A DNA stretch of 19,239 nucleotides from Hondaea fermentalgiana (GCA_014084085.1 NPFB01000008.1:505939-525177), one strand, 5' to 3'; counted from the first letter of the stretch, positions 7,201 through 15,273 are shown. A program made the numbers and translations. The notes: generated by a model from the letters alone, not told the origin.

Positions 7201-7480
7201 CAACGCCTCATACTATGGATCGCCGGAGACATTTTTGTTCACGCTGGAGCCCTCGTTTGCCGTGTATCGTGCGACGCAGCGTAACGCGTACTTTATGCTT
7301 GCGAACGAGGATTCTTTGGCGCTTGGCGGCGGCGGCGAGTTTGGGTTGTTTTTGGACGAGGATTTCCTGGGCGGCACGAGTGGGCCTTGCGAGACCTTTG
7401 ACTCGCCGTGCTTGGCGTCCGAGGCAGACTTTTCATGTGTCTCGACGGAGCTCTTTGCGCTTCAGGTCCGCGCGCGCTGA
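4274..7480 (+). CDS. RUN - RhoGAP-like - ELMO - TLDc multidomain protein
   Basis: This single open frame encodes 1068 residues. The RUN domain (about 83-232) shows LERCLWHGL, the K-G-R-A-W-M-R-L-A-L-N-E-K block (163-175) and EESSMILASMLSGLNGL. A poly-Q linker follows (about 254-278). The RhoGAP-like domain (about 331-524) shows VPNILLRAI, TGLFSS (373-378), ITTFLQALPTSLIP (441-454) and SLAPAVLRP (516-524), but the catalytic Arg, Lys and Arg positions are Ser377, Thr442 and Gln446. A basic helical stretch spans 546-579. The ELMO domain (about 588-775) has PELDTLW, W636-x3-G-x-Q, EDFRGGG (648-654; R651 is the expected arginine finger), YPF and ASITDFGRV. A disordered linker (about 790-890) precedes the TLDc domain (about 897-1066), with GYDWKAVF, FGGF, YYGSPETFLF and GEFGLFLDEDFLGGTSGPCETFDSPCL. 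RUN domains bind small GTPases, ELMO domains act as ARF/ARL GAPs, and TLDc proteins bind V-ATPase. An endomembrane regulator is inferred. Confidence 0.9.
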   Translation: MKKSWWSSAAESAGAAGEALGSLSRSLATSAMSNMGGDSARQAALAEQERLGLLRELKAAVRATIEEASTRSKDLDKVELDERDEAIRELLVWLERCLWHGLRLEAKVRRKSPDGSRFVLVKEPEVSVWNCAQYLQGSSVDPRLEALLTDVQDLLFVRSNTGKGRAWMRLALNEKVLDLAVSKLAAQAVVMRVYYESYALMRNEESSMILASMLSGLNGLDIKIHVDVESLDTLSPPLRGVSVHAASSSASLSQQQRSQQQQQQQQQQQQPLNQQQQPTQRASANGARRGNVKLDMAARSLRRRAITKRKQLEQERRKLGKSVAFLGSPLSLQVQTVTVSALAYQEPSIAVPNILLRAIALFWQYAPREHEPTGLFSSREGLRPHVIDAKRRLDRLRSDGLTIFSRVDVDVDLSTAMSSMAATTRAGLSEQLQPQVVGGIITTFLQALPTSLIPQDAYEPLLLCSQIDDAEARRRNIALLIETFPLGHRAVLDLLTRTLDHLFGGSAEAFAAAASSLAPAVLRPAGDAPRQNVVERQVLGEVFTHHVECLGKTRQDLRETRARLADKWARLRRYRDDMATPVREVTHGPELDTLWALLDPSEDGKEKGADGTEDDEQDKRVDEQGGKDADASSRDWTARGAQSKNIYEDFRGGGKFALEMVTYFVRAHRAKARLIIKSQKYPFIRAASQVARLCSDVLQLSAQDHTTLPETPWWGLLSESDAVPRVFCMSLLLLDINFCESGASITDFGRVAQETRIHMSDLLSLGPTSVNKLWHSWIQLRAERMLWAKSQQGNAGGGAPASAAPTPAPALAPAPAPPQASVGASTPLNGEAHSSATSDGPRVTQEENQVSEKTHMESTSTSVSATTTAKEEGKQQQQEQQEDEAVYAGVDLDQLLPVVLGSTETLTKTHIAKLEAALPSVYQGYDWKAVFSSNGSDHDIGDFYNNAEGHEATLLVVRDKGGAIFGGFCPRPWALDNASYYGSPETFLFTLEPSFAVYRATQRNAYFMLANEDSLALGGGGEFGLFLDEDFLGGTSGPCETFDSPCLASEADFSCVSTELFALQVRAR
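5032..5106 (+). repeat. CAG/CAA repeat encoding the poly-Q linker
   Basis: Mixed CAG and CAA codons encode Gln-rich sequence with one uninterrupted run of 12 Gln, between the RUN and RhoGAP-like domains. CAA interruptions would be expected to limit repeat instability. Confidence 0.9.
6681..6724 (+). repeat. CAGCAC/GCACCA repeat encoding the Ala-Pro linker
   Basis: This is a degenerate six-base repeat within the coding sequence. It encodes alternating Ala-Pro in the disordered linker between the ELMO and TLDc domains. Confidence 0.85.
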
Positions 7481-7481
7481 G

Positions 7482-7535
7482 TGGTCAGGCCTGGCGTGGC
7501 CTGGGGCTTGGCCAAGCCTGGGGCTTGCCTGACCA
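7482..7535 (+). other. Nested inverted repeat just after the RUN-ELMO-TLDc stop codon
   Basis: A 9-base arm TGGTCAGGC (7482-7490) pairs perfectly with GCCTGACCA (7527-7535). The loop holds a perfect 14-base palindrome GGCTTGGCCAAGCC (7505-7518). The block also carries two direct repeats: CCTGGGGCTTG (7500-7510, 7518-7528) and CAGGCCTGGCG (7486-7496, 7534-7544). It would be the start of the 3' UTR and could fold into a stable hairpin. Function is unknown. Confidence 0.65.
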
Positions 7536-7835
7536 GGCCTGGCGAGGAGGGCAAATTGCCCAGCAGTACTAGGCCTCCTAAAGAACAGGAAAGAAACCAC
7601 GAGTGCAGGGCCTGCTCCACCTGTCCACCACCGAGTTTCCGTGGGAAGGCCAAGCAAGCGCGCAAGCGTGCAAGCGTGCAACTGCAGCTAACAGGTGTAT
7701 AGAACTTGAAGAAACCAGAAAGTAAAGCTCAGGCGCTCAGGCCATCCTTGATACAATCGGCGGCACGATGGGTGCGTTCGTCAGAGTTCATTGTTTGCTC
7801 AACCCGATGTCGTTTCATCAAAGGTTGGTTTGGCG

Positions 7836-7860
7836 GATCGATCGATCGATCGTTCGATCG
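7836..7860 (+). repeat. GATC tetranucleotide array
   Basis: Four perfect GATC units are followed by degenerate GTTC/GATC units. Similar palindromic GATC runs occur around 8513-8523, 12057-12068, 17694-17708 and 18651-18734. Confidence 0.85.
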
Positions 7861-8570
7861 ACCGATGATCCAGGCTTCTTCTTTTTCTCCTTTGCTTGCT
7901 CTTTCCCACCACGAGCTTGCCTTTCGAGGCCTTCCTTCTTCATTCCCGAGGGGTGGGTGTGTGGGTTGCTGAAGCTCCCGGCGGTCGTCTTCGCGAGAGT
8001 GGCCAGACGCCCGCCCTGCTGGCGCGGCTCGAGGTCGGCCCCTTCTTTTTCTCGCCATTCTTTGCTCCCTCGCACGAACGTACTGCCAGCCAGACTGCGA
8101 GCGCGAGCCGAGTGAGAACTAGCTGGCGTGCTGTCTGTCTATAGTGCCAACTTTGCGCGCTAGCTTCCTTCGCGTCTTCGTTCCTTCGTGGCTTCCTTGC
8201 TTCGTTCCTGCGGTCCTTTGTTATACTTGCTTCGCCCCTCCAGAATCGCGCTTTCGTCCGGGGCGGGCGGCGGGTGCATCGCGCGTCGCAGCGTCGCCTT
8301 CTCCGCGAGCGAGCGCCGCGTTTTGGCGCGGACCCGCGAAGCCGCTGCCGTCGCGCACTTGATTTCTTTTTCTGGTCTCCCGCGGGGCTCGTGCCAGAGG
8401 GCGGGAGGGAGGGCGGGAGGCAGAGAGAGACTGGTTGGGTGCCGGAGAGGGACGGAGCGAGGAGCATGGAGATCCATCCTCGCCTCGCGCGGCCCATTTC
8501 ATGGATTTGCAGCGATCGATCGAACGGTTTCCAGGGCCCAGAACGGCGTCTTCACAGTGCACGGCAGGAA

Positions 8571-8584
8571 GGCAGGCAGGCAGG
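8571..8584 (+). repeat. GGCA tetranucleotide array
   Basis: Three full GGCA units plus a partial one, preceded by a degenerate GGCAGGAA unit. Confidence 0.75.
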
Positions 8585-8990
8585 CTTCCTTCGATCGCAG
8601 TCGCGTCCGTGAATATTGCCAACTGGAAGCGCGGCTCTAGGCCTACCTGCTCCAGCACCCTCGCCGCTCGTCCGGGCCCTCGAGGCGCTCCGGAAGCGAG
8701 GCGAGGCGAGCGCGCAGTTGTTTGCTGAATTGTTTCTTCGTTTTCAAATCATTCATTCATGTTTGTCTGTGCGAGCGAGCAAGGCTTGCGAACTTACGGT
8801 CTCCTGGCCGCCAGGAAGCTGCTGCAGGAGCCTCTCATCTCCGTTATCTCATGTCCTCCGTCCCACACGCAGCACGTCCGAGGACTTCTTTAGCAGGGCC
8901 GGCCCGGCCGAGGCTTCTTTTCCCGCGCACGTTTCGAGCCGCCAGAGTCCGCCCGTTGGTTCGCGGGCCGTCGCGAGCTCGCGACAAGTC

Positions 8991-9030
8991 TGGTCTGGTC
9001 TGGTCTGGTCTGGTCTGGTCTGATCTGGTC
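8991..9030 (+). repeat. (TGGTC)8 pentanucleotide array
   Basis: Eight five-base units, the seventh being the variant TGATC. An array of AGACC units, related to the complementary strand, lies at 18056-18090. Confidence 0.9.
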
Positions 9031-10306
9031 AGGCCGGGCCTCGCTCGGCTCTATGCAAGACTTTGCACCCGACTCGTCTTGATCGTATTGCCCTCGTACC
9101 GCACGCCACTGCACGGCGCTCTACTTTCCTTCCAGCCCTGCCTATATCGTTGTAAAACTGCCCAGGGTTTGGGTTCGCAGCGTGTCCGATGCCGGCGCGG
9201 ATGTTGTTGTTGTTTTTCTTCTTGTCCTGCACTGCAGCTGGCTGGCTGGCTTCCTGTCGGAGATTGCTCGTCTATTTTCCGAGCGCAGCCAGGGTCGCCT
9301 GGCTGGTGCAACAGCGCGCGAGCTGCCAGGTAAGTATAAAGGTGTTGTAGCGCCAGCTTGGATTTGTTTTTTTTGTGTTGCTCGTCGTGACGGTTTTGAC
9401 GTTCCCGGCTTCGATTGTTTGTATACCCTCGGGAGACCCGTCGCAGTTTCGGGCTGCGATCTTTAGCCACTCGGCGGCCTTGCTACATTATCTTCGTTGC
9501 TTGCAGTTGCCAAAATCTTCTGATCGTGCCATGCTCGCGGTCTCTCGATCAATCGTCGATTGCATGTTCAGGTCTCCCTTCTTGCACAATTCGCTGCTGC
9601 GGAAACTGGGGGATGAATTTTGGTGCGTGCGGCACGCCAGTGCAGCTATTGCTTGCCCGCTTTCTTTCACTGCGGTGCGTGCCACAGACTCGGGGAAGAT
9701 CATGCGCCGTCGATGCGCCGCCTCGGCCCGAAAACCCCTGCAGCGAGCACAAGGTGCGCGGGAGAAGGCTAGGCTGAGCTGGACTGAGGCGCGGCATGCC
9801 CCCCGTTCCATCGCGCGTTCCATCGAAGCCCGCGTGAGCGAGAGGAGGACAAAGATGATGTGCAAATCGACCAAGCTTATTTTTTGCACCGCGACGATGA
9901 TGGACGTCTCCCTCGGCACGGCCAACGCGACGCAGCTCGACAAGCAATGGCAGCGAGGCGAGACCGAGCTCGTCGCGTTGTGCATGAAAAGATAACCAGC
10001 GTGGCGAGGCCAGTGATGCGTGGAGAGAAGTCCTCGCGGTGACGACCGCGACAACAAGCCCGCCAGTCACCGCACACGCCAGTCGAGTGACCGGCGACGC
10101 AGAGGTATCCTCGCTTTGTGCTCAAGGTAGGTAGCACGCTGGCAAGCAGCAAGTAGTAGCGAAGAGCGAGCAAGCGGTGCGTCATCCTGCTCCCCGCGTG
10201 CGTCTTGTTTCTTTCTCAAGGTCTGCTCGCTCTCGACGTGCAGCTCCAGCGGGGCGGGGAGATGAGTGCGGCCTGGCTAGTTGCCTGGCTGGCTGGCAAC
10301 CAAGGG
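9031..10306. other. Gene-free stretch; weak coding-like hints only
   Basis: No recognisable gene. A GCCAG|GTAAGTAT sequence at about 9325-9337 is a good donor-like site. The plus frame open over 9375-9995 begins with GTG. Its last 33 codons before the TAA (9896-9995) end mostly in G or C, but the product resembles no family and the opposite strand is also open. I do not call a gene. Confidence 0.4.
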
Positions 10307-10351
10307 GACGTGACGTGACGCGACGCGACGCGACGCGACGCGACGCGACGC
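10307..10351 (+). repeat. (GACGT)2(GACGC)7 pentanucleotide array
   Basis: Nine contiguous five-base units, two GACGT followed by seven GACGC. It is very CpG-rich. Confidence 0.9.
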
Positions 10352-10801
10352 GCATTGCGACGGAGCTGGAGCTGATGAGAGATGCTGATGGTTCAAATAA
10401 CTACAGGCATGCTGCGCTGTGCGTCGCGGTCGGCCATCGAGGGGAGGACGACAGAGCGCGTGCCCGGGCCGGCGCTCAAGCTGCGCGGCCGCTGCCGCGT
10501 CCGTCGCCCTGCCTGCCTGCCTAGCTTGCCCAACGCGCGGGCGTGGGAGCGGTGTCATGCGCTTTCAAAACCGAGCCATGCACCCATCCACGACTCATCG
10601 CCCATCCTCCCTCCCTCCGCCGTCGCCCTTCACACCGACCGACCGATGGACCAGTCGCCACGGCCGCCCGCCCGCCCAATCGACGGAGCGCTTCTTCTCT
10701 CTCGCGCGCGTCCCTGCCACGCCTCCGTCGCGTGCGGTGCGTGCAGGGACGGCGCTTTGTGCGCCGTCGCGCGGCCGGGTCGAAGCATTGGCAGCTGCAA
10801 C

Positions 10802-10990
10802 ACGAAAAGAAGTTGAGAGGAGCAATGTAAGAAAAGAAGGAAAAAAAGAAGAAAAGAAAGAACTCGAACTCGAACTCGAACTCGAACTCTAACTCGATGT
10901 TGGTCGAAGAAGAACTCAAACTCGAACTCGAACTCAAAGAAGAACCCGAACCCAAACAAGAAGAAAGAAGAAGAAGAAGAAGAAGAAAAG
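10802..10990 (+). repeat. A/G-rich tract with GAACTC hexamer arrays
   Basis: About 190 bases strongly depleted in T on the plus strand. They include two clusters of CGAACT-type hexamers (about 10860-10897 and 10914-10935), GAACCC variants (10941-10952) and a (GAA)n run (10960-10988). On the minus strand it is T/C-rich and could serve as an extended polypyrimidine tract. Translations are pure low complexity (RVRVRV, EFEFEF). Confidence 0.85.
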
Positions 10991-11690
10991 TATAGTTGTT
11001 CTTTGGAAAGAACCCGGTCGAGTGACCATGCGCGTCGAGGAAACCCGGTTGCAGGGGCAAAATGAACACCTCGACGCGCACTTGGGAGCTCGCGTCTCGT
11101 GCGAGGTGCGCGACGCAGACTCGCTCTCACTCTCGATCCGCCATCCCGACTGCGCCTGCGGCGTTGACCCGGACGCGCAGCGGGAGGGAGTGATGAGGGA
11201 GGGACGCGGCGAGGCGAGGCGAGGCAGAAAAAGAGGCAGCGAGGGAGGGACGGAGATGTCGATCGCTGACATGAGATGAGCTCTCAGGCACTCGCTCGCT
11301 CGATCGCTTGATCTTCCGCGACCGCCATGATCGCCACCGCGCCGCACACGTCCGCGTTCCGAGTTTCATTCTCTTGCGCTCGCTCCCTCAAAGCCCGCCA
11401 GCCCGGACAGGCTACATTTATTCGCCCACGAGGAAAACGTCCCAGGCGCTCAGTGGAGCTTGGCGACGAGGTCGATCGTCATAGAACGACCAACCTAACC
11501 CCCAAGTCCAAGTGGCCGTCCGGCCGCGCTGGCGCCGCATCTTCTGGACCGTGCCCGTCTGTCCGTCGCGCCCAATCCCTCGCCCGCTCGCGCGGGCGTC
11601 CCCGCGCCCGGCGTCCCGGCTGTCGCGGCGGGGAAGCGTCGCGCGCGTCCGGGTTTCCGGGGTTCGTGCTGGCGGAGAAGACAGACAGAC
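10991..11690. other. Gene-free stretch upstream of the candidate mini-gene
   Basis: No gene recognised. It contains G/A-rich degenerate GGGAG and GGCGA repeats (about 11180-11255) and a short GACA run (11680-11690) directly before the ATG at 11691. If the candidate exons at 11691 are real, this would be their promoter/5' UTR. Confidence 0.4.
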
Positions 11691-11734
11691 ATGTCCATGT
11701 CCAAGTCGAAGATCTACGACGTCACTAGCCCCTG
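11691..11734 (+). CDS. Candidate first coding exon (MSMSKSKIYDVTSP...)
   Basis: An ATG with G at -3 opens 14 complete codons, 13 of which end in G or C, the pattern of the HDH gene. They encode a Lys/Ser-rich start. The frame would stop at TAG, but that TAG lies inside a good donor CCTG|GTAGGT at 11735. The next GC3-rich segment starts 57 bases later. The product is unrecognised. The spliced frames disagree by one base (see findings), so this could be a real exon with a sequencing indel in the CCCC run, a different splice pattern, or chance. Confidence 0.3.
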
Positions 11735-11790
11735 GTAGGTCGGGAGGGAGCTGCCCCGTTCGTGATCTTTCTTTCCTTCATCATGCGCAA

Positions 11791-11874
11791 GGCAAGACGC
11801 CGTTGCACGGCCAGAAGAAGAGCAACGACAACTTGAAGGACTCGGAGGGGAAGAGCAAGTTTTGGAGCGTCGAG
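11791..11874 (+). CDS. Candidate second coding exon (GKTPLHGQKKSNDNLK...)
   Basis: Following a pyrimidine-rich stretch (11766-11782) and CAAG, 28 codons run to GAG|GTGGTT at 11875. All but one end in G or C. The encoded stretch ends with KSKFWSVE. Composition matches the segment at 11691-11734. Beyond 11875 the codon pattern decays. I do not recognise the protein and cannot define a downstream exon with confidence. Confidence 0.3.
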
Positions 11875-12804
11875 GTGGTTGGTCCAAAGGGGGCCAGAGG
11901 CCTCTCTGCCGCGCCTCGCCGACGCGTCTCGCGCGGCGAGGTTTGCAACGCCTCGCCTCTGACGCGAAGCCAGGAGCTCGACGTCGGTCGCCAACTTGAA
12001 GAAGCAGCCCGGACGAAGGAAGAGCGCAAAGAAACAGCCAGCGTTTGGTTGCAAGTGATCGATCGACCGAGCGACCGACGCACCGAGCGATCGATTCGAA
12101 CCAGCGAACCTGTGACGCGACGCAAGCGGCCTGCAGCGTGTGCACGCGTGTCTCTCGCCGTCGACCTCCGGGACTTGGTTGCGGCTCGCGGTTAAAGCGG
12201 GGCATTTGTATCAACCGAGTCGAGCGCGGCCTGAAGGATGATGCGCGTCGAGTGGAGTCGCTCTGAGTGGAGTCGCATTACGTCGAGTCTGCACCTGGGT
12301 CAGACAGAGATCCCGAGTCGCGTCGCGTCCGTCGTCACGCCCAGGATCATGCAAAGAAAGAACACAACCCATCGGCAATGATAATTGCTGTTGCTTGGGG
12401 ATGATGCTCAATCAACGATGACAGTGAGGCTGAAACGCAGCACGAGTACGACAAAGCATATTTTAGCGCTTCGCTCCTTTGCGCTGGGGCGTCGCAAGAG
12501 CTCGATTCCACTCCGACTCGGCCTGGCTTGGCTCTTCTTGGTTTGGAGATCCTCGGTCTGGGCTCCGTGGCATGGAGCTTTTTTGCTACCGTCCCGGGAC
12601 GAACTGTCCCTGCGAATTTGAGTCGTCGGCGGACTCTTGCGCGGCGCGATTCGAACCAGGCAGGCAGGGCACTGCAGGTCGTGCCCGCTCTTGAGCACCT
12701 TCTCGCGAGGACAAGCGTGCGCGTCCTTGGCTGCAGCCAGTCAGCCAGCCAGCCGACCCGAGGCTGTCTGTAAGCGCGCTTCTACGTTGTAGAAATCTGG
12801 CTTG
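11875..12804. other. Mostly gene-free stretch
   Basis: A possible third coding segment follows a CCAG at about 11973 (ELDVGRQLEEAARTKEERK...), but a competing frame is equally open. The rest holds a GATC/GACC-type repeat (12056-12096) and a tandem GAGTGGAGTCGC pair (about 12249-12276). An open frame of 66 codons from the ATG at 12418 to 12621 resembles nothing known. Confidence 0.35.
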
Positions 12805-12826
12805 CTCTCTCTCTCTCTCTCTCTCT
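12805..12826 (+). repeat. (CT)11 microsatellite
   Basis: Eleven CT units, the same length and orientation as the tracts at 1777-1798 and 16620-16641. Confidence 0.9.
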
Positions 12827-13017
12827 TTGGTTGGCTGGGTTCAGTCGCTCGCTGCAGCTGGTAGAGCAGAGCAGGCTGCATGCCACCAGCGTTGCAATCT
12901 TGATGTTGATCTTGATGTTGATCGCGGACGGCGGGTGGGGCTTCCTTCTCTGCGGCCGAGCCATGAGTCGCCTAAAATTTCTTTCTTGGCGGCCTCCAGA
13001 GCCACGAGTCCTTTTGC

Positions 13018-13052
13018 TTGCCTTGCCTTGCCTTGCCTTGCCTTGTCTTGCC
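13018..13052 (+). repeat. (TTGCC)7 pentanucleotide array
   Basis: Seven five-base units, the sixth being TTGTC. Flanked by partial units. Confidence 0.9.
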
Positions 13053-13460
13053 TTATTGCCTCAAGACACGAATGCAGCCTGGCTGCTGCGCAGCTCGAAG
13101 GATCGACACAGGCTCGAGGCGTTTTCCCGCGTCTACTTTCTTTTCTCTCCTTTTCTTTCGCTCGCGTCTCCCGCCCGAGCAAGATTTGCAACGCCAGCCG
13201 AGTCGTGATGACGCCGGCCCCTCGCACCCTGCCGCCTCGAAAGAGGGACTCGCTCGCTCGATGTGCGTGAATGAAAGCCTCCCCGCGCGGCGCTGTAACC
13301 ATCCCGACGCGGCATCACGACCAAAGATCCTCGCCATGCAAGAGCAACGAGCAGCAGCATGGCAGCAGCCGCCGCCTTCGGTAGCCGAGTGATCCGTCGA
13401 TCCCTCGACCGTTCTCCGCCGCCCCATCGTCGACGCAGCGCGCGGCTCGCTCACCTAAAC

Positions 13461-13483
13461 GCTCGGCTCGGCTCGGCTCGGCT
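13461..13483 (+). repeat. CTCGG pentanucleotide array
   Basis: Four tandem CTCGG units with a partial unit at each end, followed by CAG and CGG triplet runs to about 13528. Confidence 0.85.
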
Positions 13484-14196
13484 TCGATGTCGAGCAGCAG
13501 CAGCAGCGGCTGCGGCGGCGGCGGCACCTCGACGCGGCGGATCTTGTCGTCTCGCGGCGCGTCGCGGCCTCCGCCTCTGCCGCGTCATGGCATCGCAGCG
13601 CGCTGCATGCATGCTCGTCAGGCACGCGTGCGTACGTCCACCCCGCGCCGATTTCCGAGCGCCACGAACGACAGGAGCTTCGTGTCGTGTCGCGCCCGCC
13701 CGCCTGCCTGCCAGCCAGGACCTCCGCCGCGCTCGTGCTGCGCGTGAGCTGCTCTTGCGCGCGGTCGGCTCGCCTGATCTCGGTCTCGGACCGGGTGGGC
13801 GTGGGCGATCGAAGCAGTGACCTCCCCTCGGTGTACCAGGGTGCCGGAGCGAGATGTGGACTGTGCGCAAAGGCGACTTCGGGCCCGGCGGCTCCGGCCT
13901 CGCCATCAATCTCGAGCTCGCGCTGGCCGCCCTCGTGGTCCGCGTCGAGGTCCGCGTCGAGGGCGAGGGAGGCCCGGGTCGTCGAGGATTTTTGGGCGGC
14001 GAGGCGGGACCGGGCCGGCGGGCTGGCTAGGCGCCGGCCTAGGACGGCGCAGGGTCTGAGGCAGCGGGCGGGCCGCGAGCAGTAGGGCCCAGGGCACCAC
14101 CTGCCAGCTGGTGCTGGTGCTACAGCTGCTGCTGGCAGTGGCTCGAGCATCGCCTTCCAAAGTTTCGAATGCCGCGCGTGTGAAGGTATAGTAGTA

Positions 14197-14237
14197 ATTC
14201 ATTCATTGATTCATTCATTCACTGATCCATCCATTCG
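14197..14237 (+). repeat. ATTC/ATCC tetranucleotide repeat
   Basis: A degenerate ATTC array with GATT and ATCC interruptions, one of the few AT-rich islands in this part. Confidence 0.85.
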
Positions 14238-15245
14238 TGCGTTTGTTTGCAGAACTGCAATTTCATTCGTAGTCGCATCGCATCGCATCAAAACGCATCG
14301 CCCGCGGAGGTGCAGGTTTTCCGGGTTGTCGTCGTCGTCGCGCGAATCCTAAAAAGCCAAGCAGCCAACTGGCCCAGTATACATACAGAGAGCGAAGCAA
14401 ACCTCCAAAGGGCCAAGGTCCACTAGCAGCAGGAGCGGTGGCTTCCTGGCGCTGAGCGAGCGCAGTCCACGGCGCAGATCTGCCGTCCATCTTCTTCGCA
14501 CCGCAGGCGCCTGCGAATTGGTTTGCGTGCTCCACGCCCAGCGTGGTGCCGATCAGTTTCGCGCAGCCTCGCGGTCCGTGGTTGTCCGTCTTGCTGCTGC
14601 AAATTCAAATCGGCCATTCCTGGCGTCGTTGTCGTCATCGTCGTTGCCGCCGCCGCCGCGAAAAGTCCGCGTCCGGATTCGCAACGGTTTGCCGCAGACG
14701 CCCGCATTGCTTCATTTACGCGAGCAGTACGTACGCGCGCACGCAGGGGCGCACGCACATCCGCGCGCGCCATTCGCCACGCGATTGAAAGGAAGCAAGG
14801 AAGACTTGAGAATTGAATTGATTCGAGCAGAGAGCTCGAAGGGGACGTACGTGCCTGCGCGTACGTACTCGAGGCTGCTCGGCGTAAGAAAACTCTGGCT
14901 AGTGGCAACCGTGCGCCGCTGCCGGGTTATTGCAGTATCTTCTACATCTTTCGAAGGAAGCCCGCGCGGTCGCACAACCGCGCGCGCAGTGCAGGACTGC
15001 TTGCTCGGCCCCAATCTGGAAGCCTAAAACCTGAGGCTTGCTTGCATCATACGGTGTGGCAAACCCCTTCGCCCTCGCGCCACCTAGGCCTGGCTTGCCC
15101 TGGCTTACCCTGGCTTGGCTTATCAGCATTGCCTGAAGGAGGAAAAAACGAGCTCGTTAAGCCAACAAAGTGGTGGCAATCTGGTCTGCTCGAAAAAGAC
15201 CCACTTTGCAAAAGCACAAAGCGCACGGTACCACGGCACGGCGCG
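14238..15245. other. Gene-free stretch with small hairpins
   Basis: No recognised gene. It contains a GCATC repeat (14274-14290), a palindromic ACGTACG...CGTACGT pair (14845-14851/14860-14866), an 8-bp GC hairpin (14963-14984) and a CTGGCTTGCC-type repeat (15088-15120). The minus-strand frame over 14423-14908 is open, but the product resembles no family. Confidence 0.45.
14963..14984 (+). other. Perfect 8-bp GC-rich hairpin
   Basis: CGCGCGGT (14963-14970) and ACCGCGCG (14977-14984) pair around a 6-base loop CGCACA. There is no T-run after it and no context that suggests function. Confidence 0.5.
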
Positions 15246-15273
15246 GCACGCACGCACGCACGCACGCACGCAC
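15246..15273 (+). repeat. (GCAC)7 tetranucleotide array
   Basis: Seven perfect GCAC units. Confidence 0.9.

Larger units (their letters stand above)
7545..8990. other. Gene-free stretch with simple repeats
   Basis: I find no recognisable protein or RNA gene here. No clear AATAAA for the upstream gene is seen. The stretch includes a GATC array (7836-7860), pyrimidine-rich sequence (7870-7950), G/A-rich sequence (8395-8465) and a GGCA array (8571-8584). A plus-strand frame at 8188-8640 is open but starts with GTG and resembles no family. Confidence 0.5.
12827..14196. other. Gene-free stretch, GC-rich
   Basis: No recognised gene. It contains TTGAT repeats (12902-12921), the TTGCC array, the CTCGG array followed by CAG/CGG triplets (13490-13528), and a region at 13854-14030 open on both strands with strong G/C third positions. 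The minus strand is open over 13455-14150, but its product is low-complexity Arg/Ala/Ser. Confidence 0.45.

Noticed and set aside
8188..8640. Open frame starting like a mitochondrial presequence (Arg- and Ser-rich)
   Set aside because: The start codon is GTG and no mature-protein domain follows; random GC-rich DNA gives similar Arg/Ser/Ala peptides.
9375..9995. 206-codon plus-strand open frame
   Set aside because: It begins with GTG, the first half has no codon bias, the opposite strand is equally open, and the product is unrecognised. Only the last 33 codons look coding-like.
10307..10351. Regularly spaced short repeats as a possible CRISPR array
   Set aside because: These are contiguous pentamers without spacers, in a eukaryotic context with introns.
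12648..12657. tRNA B-box-like GGTTCGAATC on the minus strand (a similar one near 12095-12104)
   Set aside because: The bases flanking the presumed T-loop do not form a 5-bp stem, and no acceptor stem can be built in either case.
13455..14150. 231-codon minus-strand open frame
   Set aside because: Most of it is Arg/Ala/Ser low complexity from GC-rich repeats; no domain is visible.
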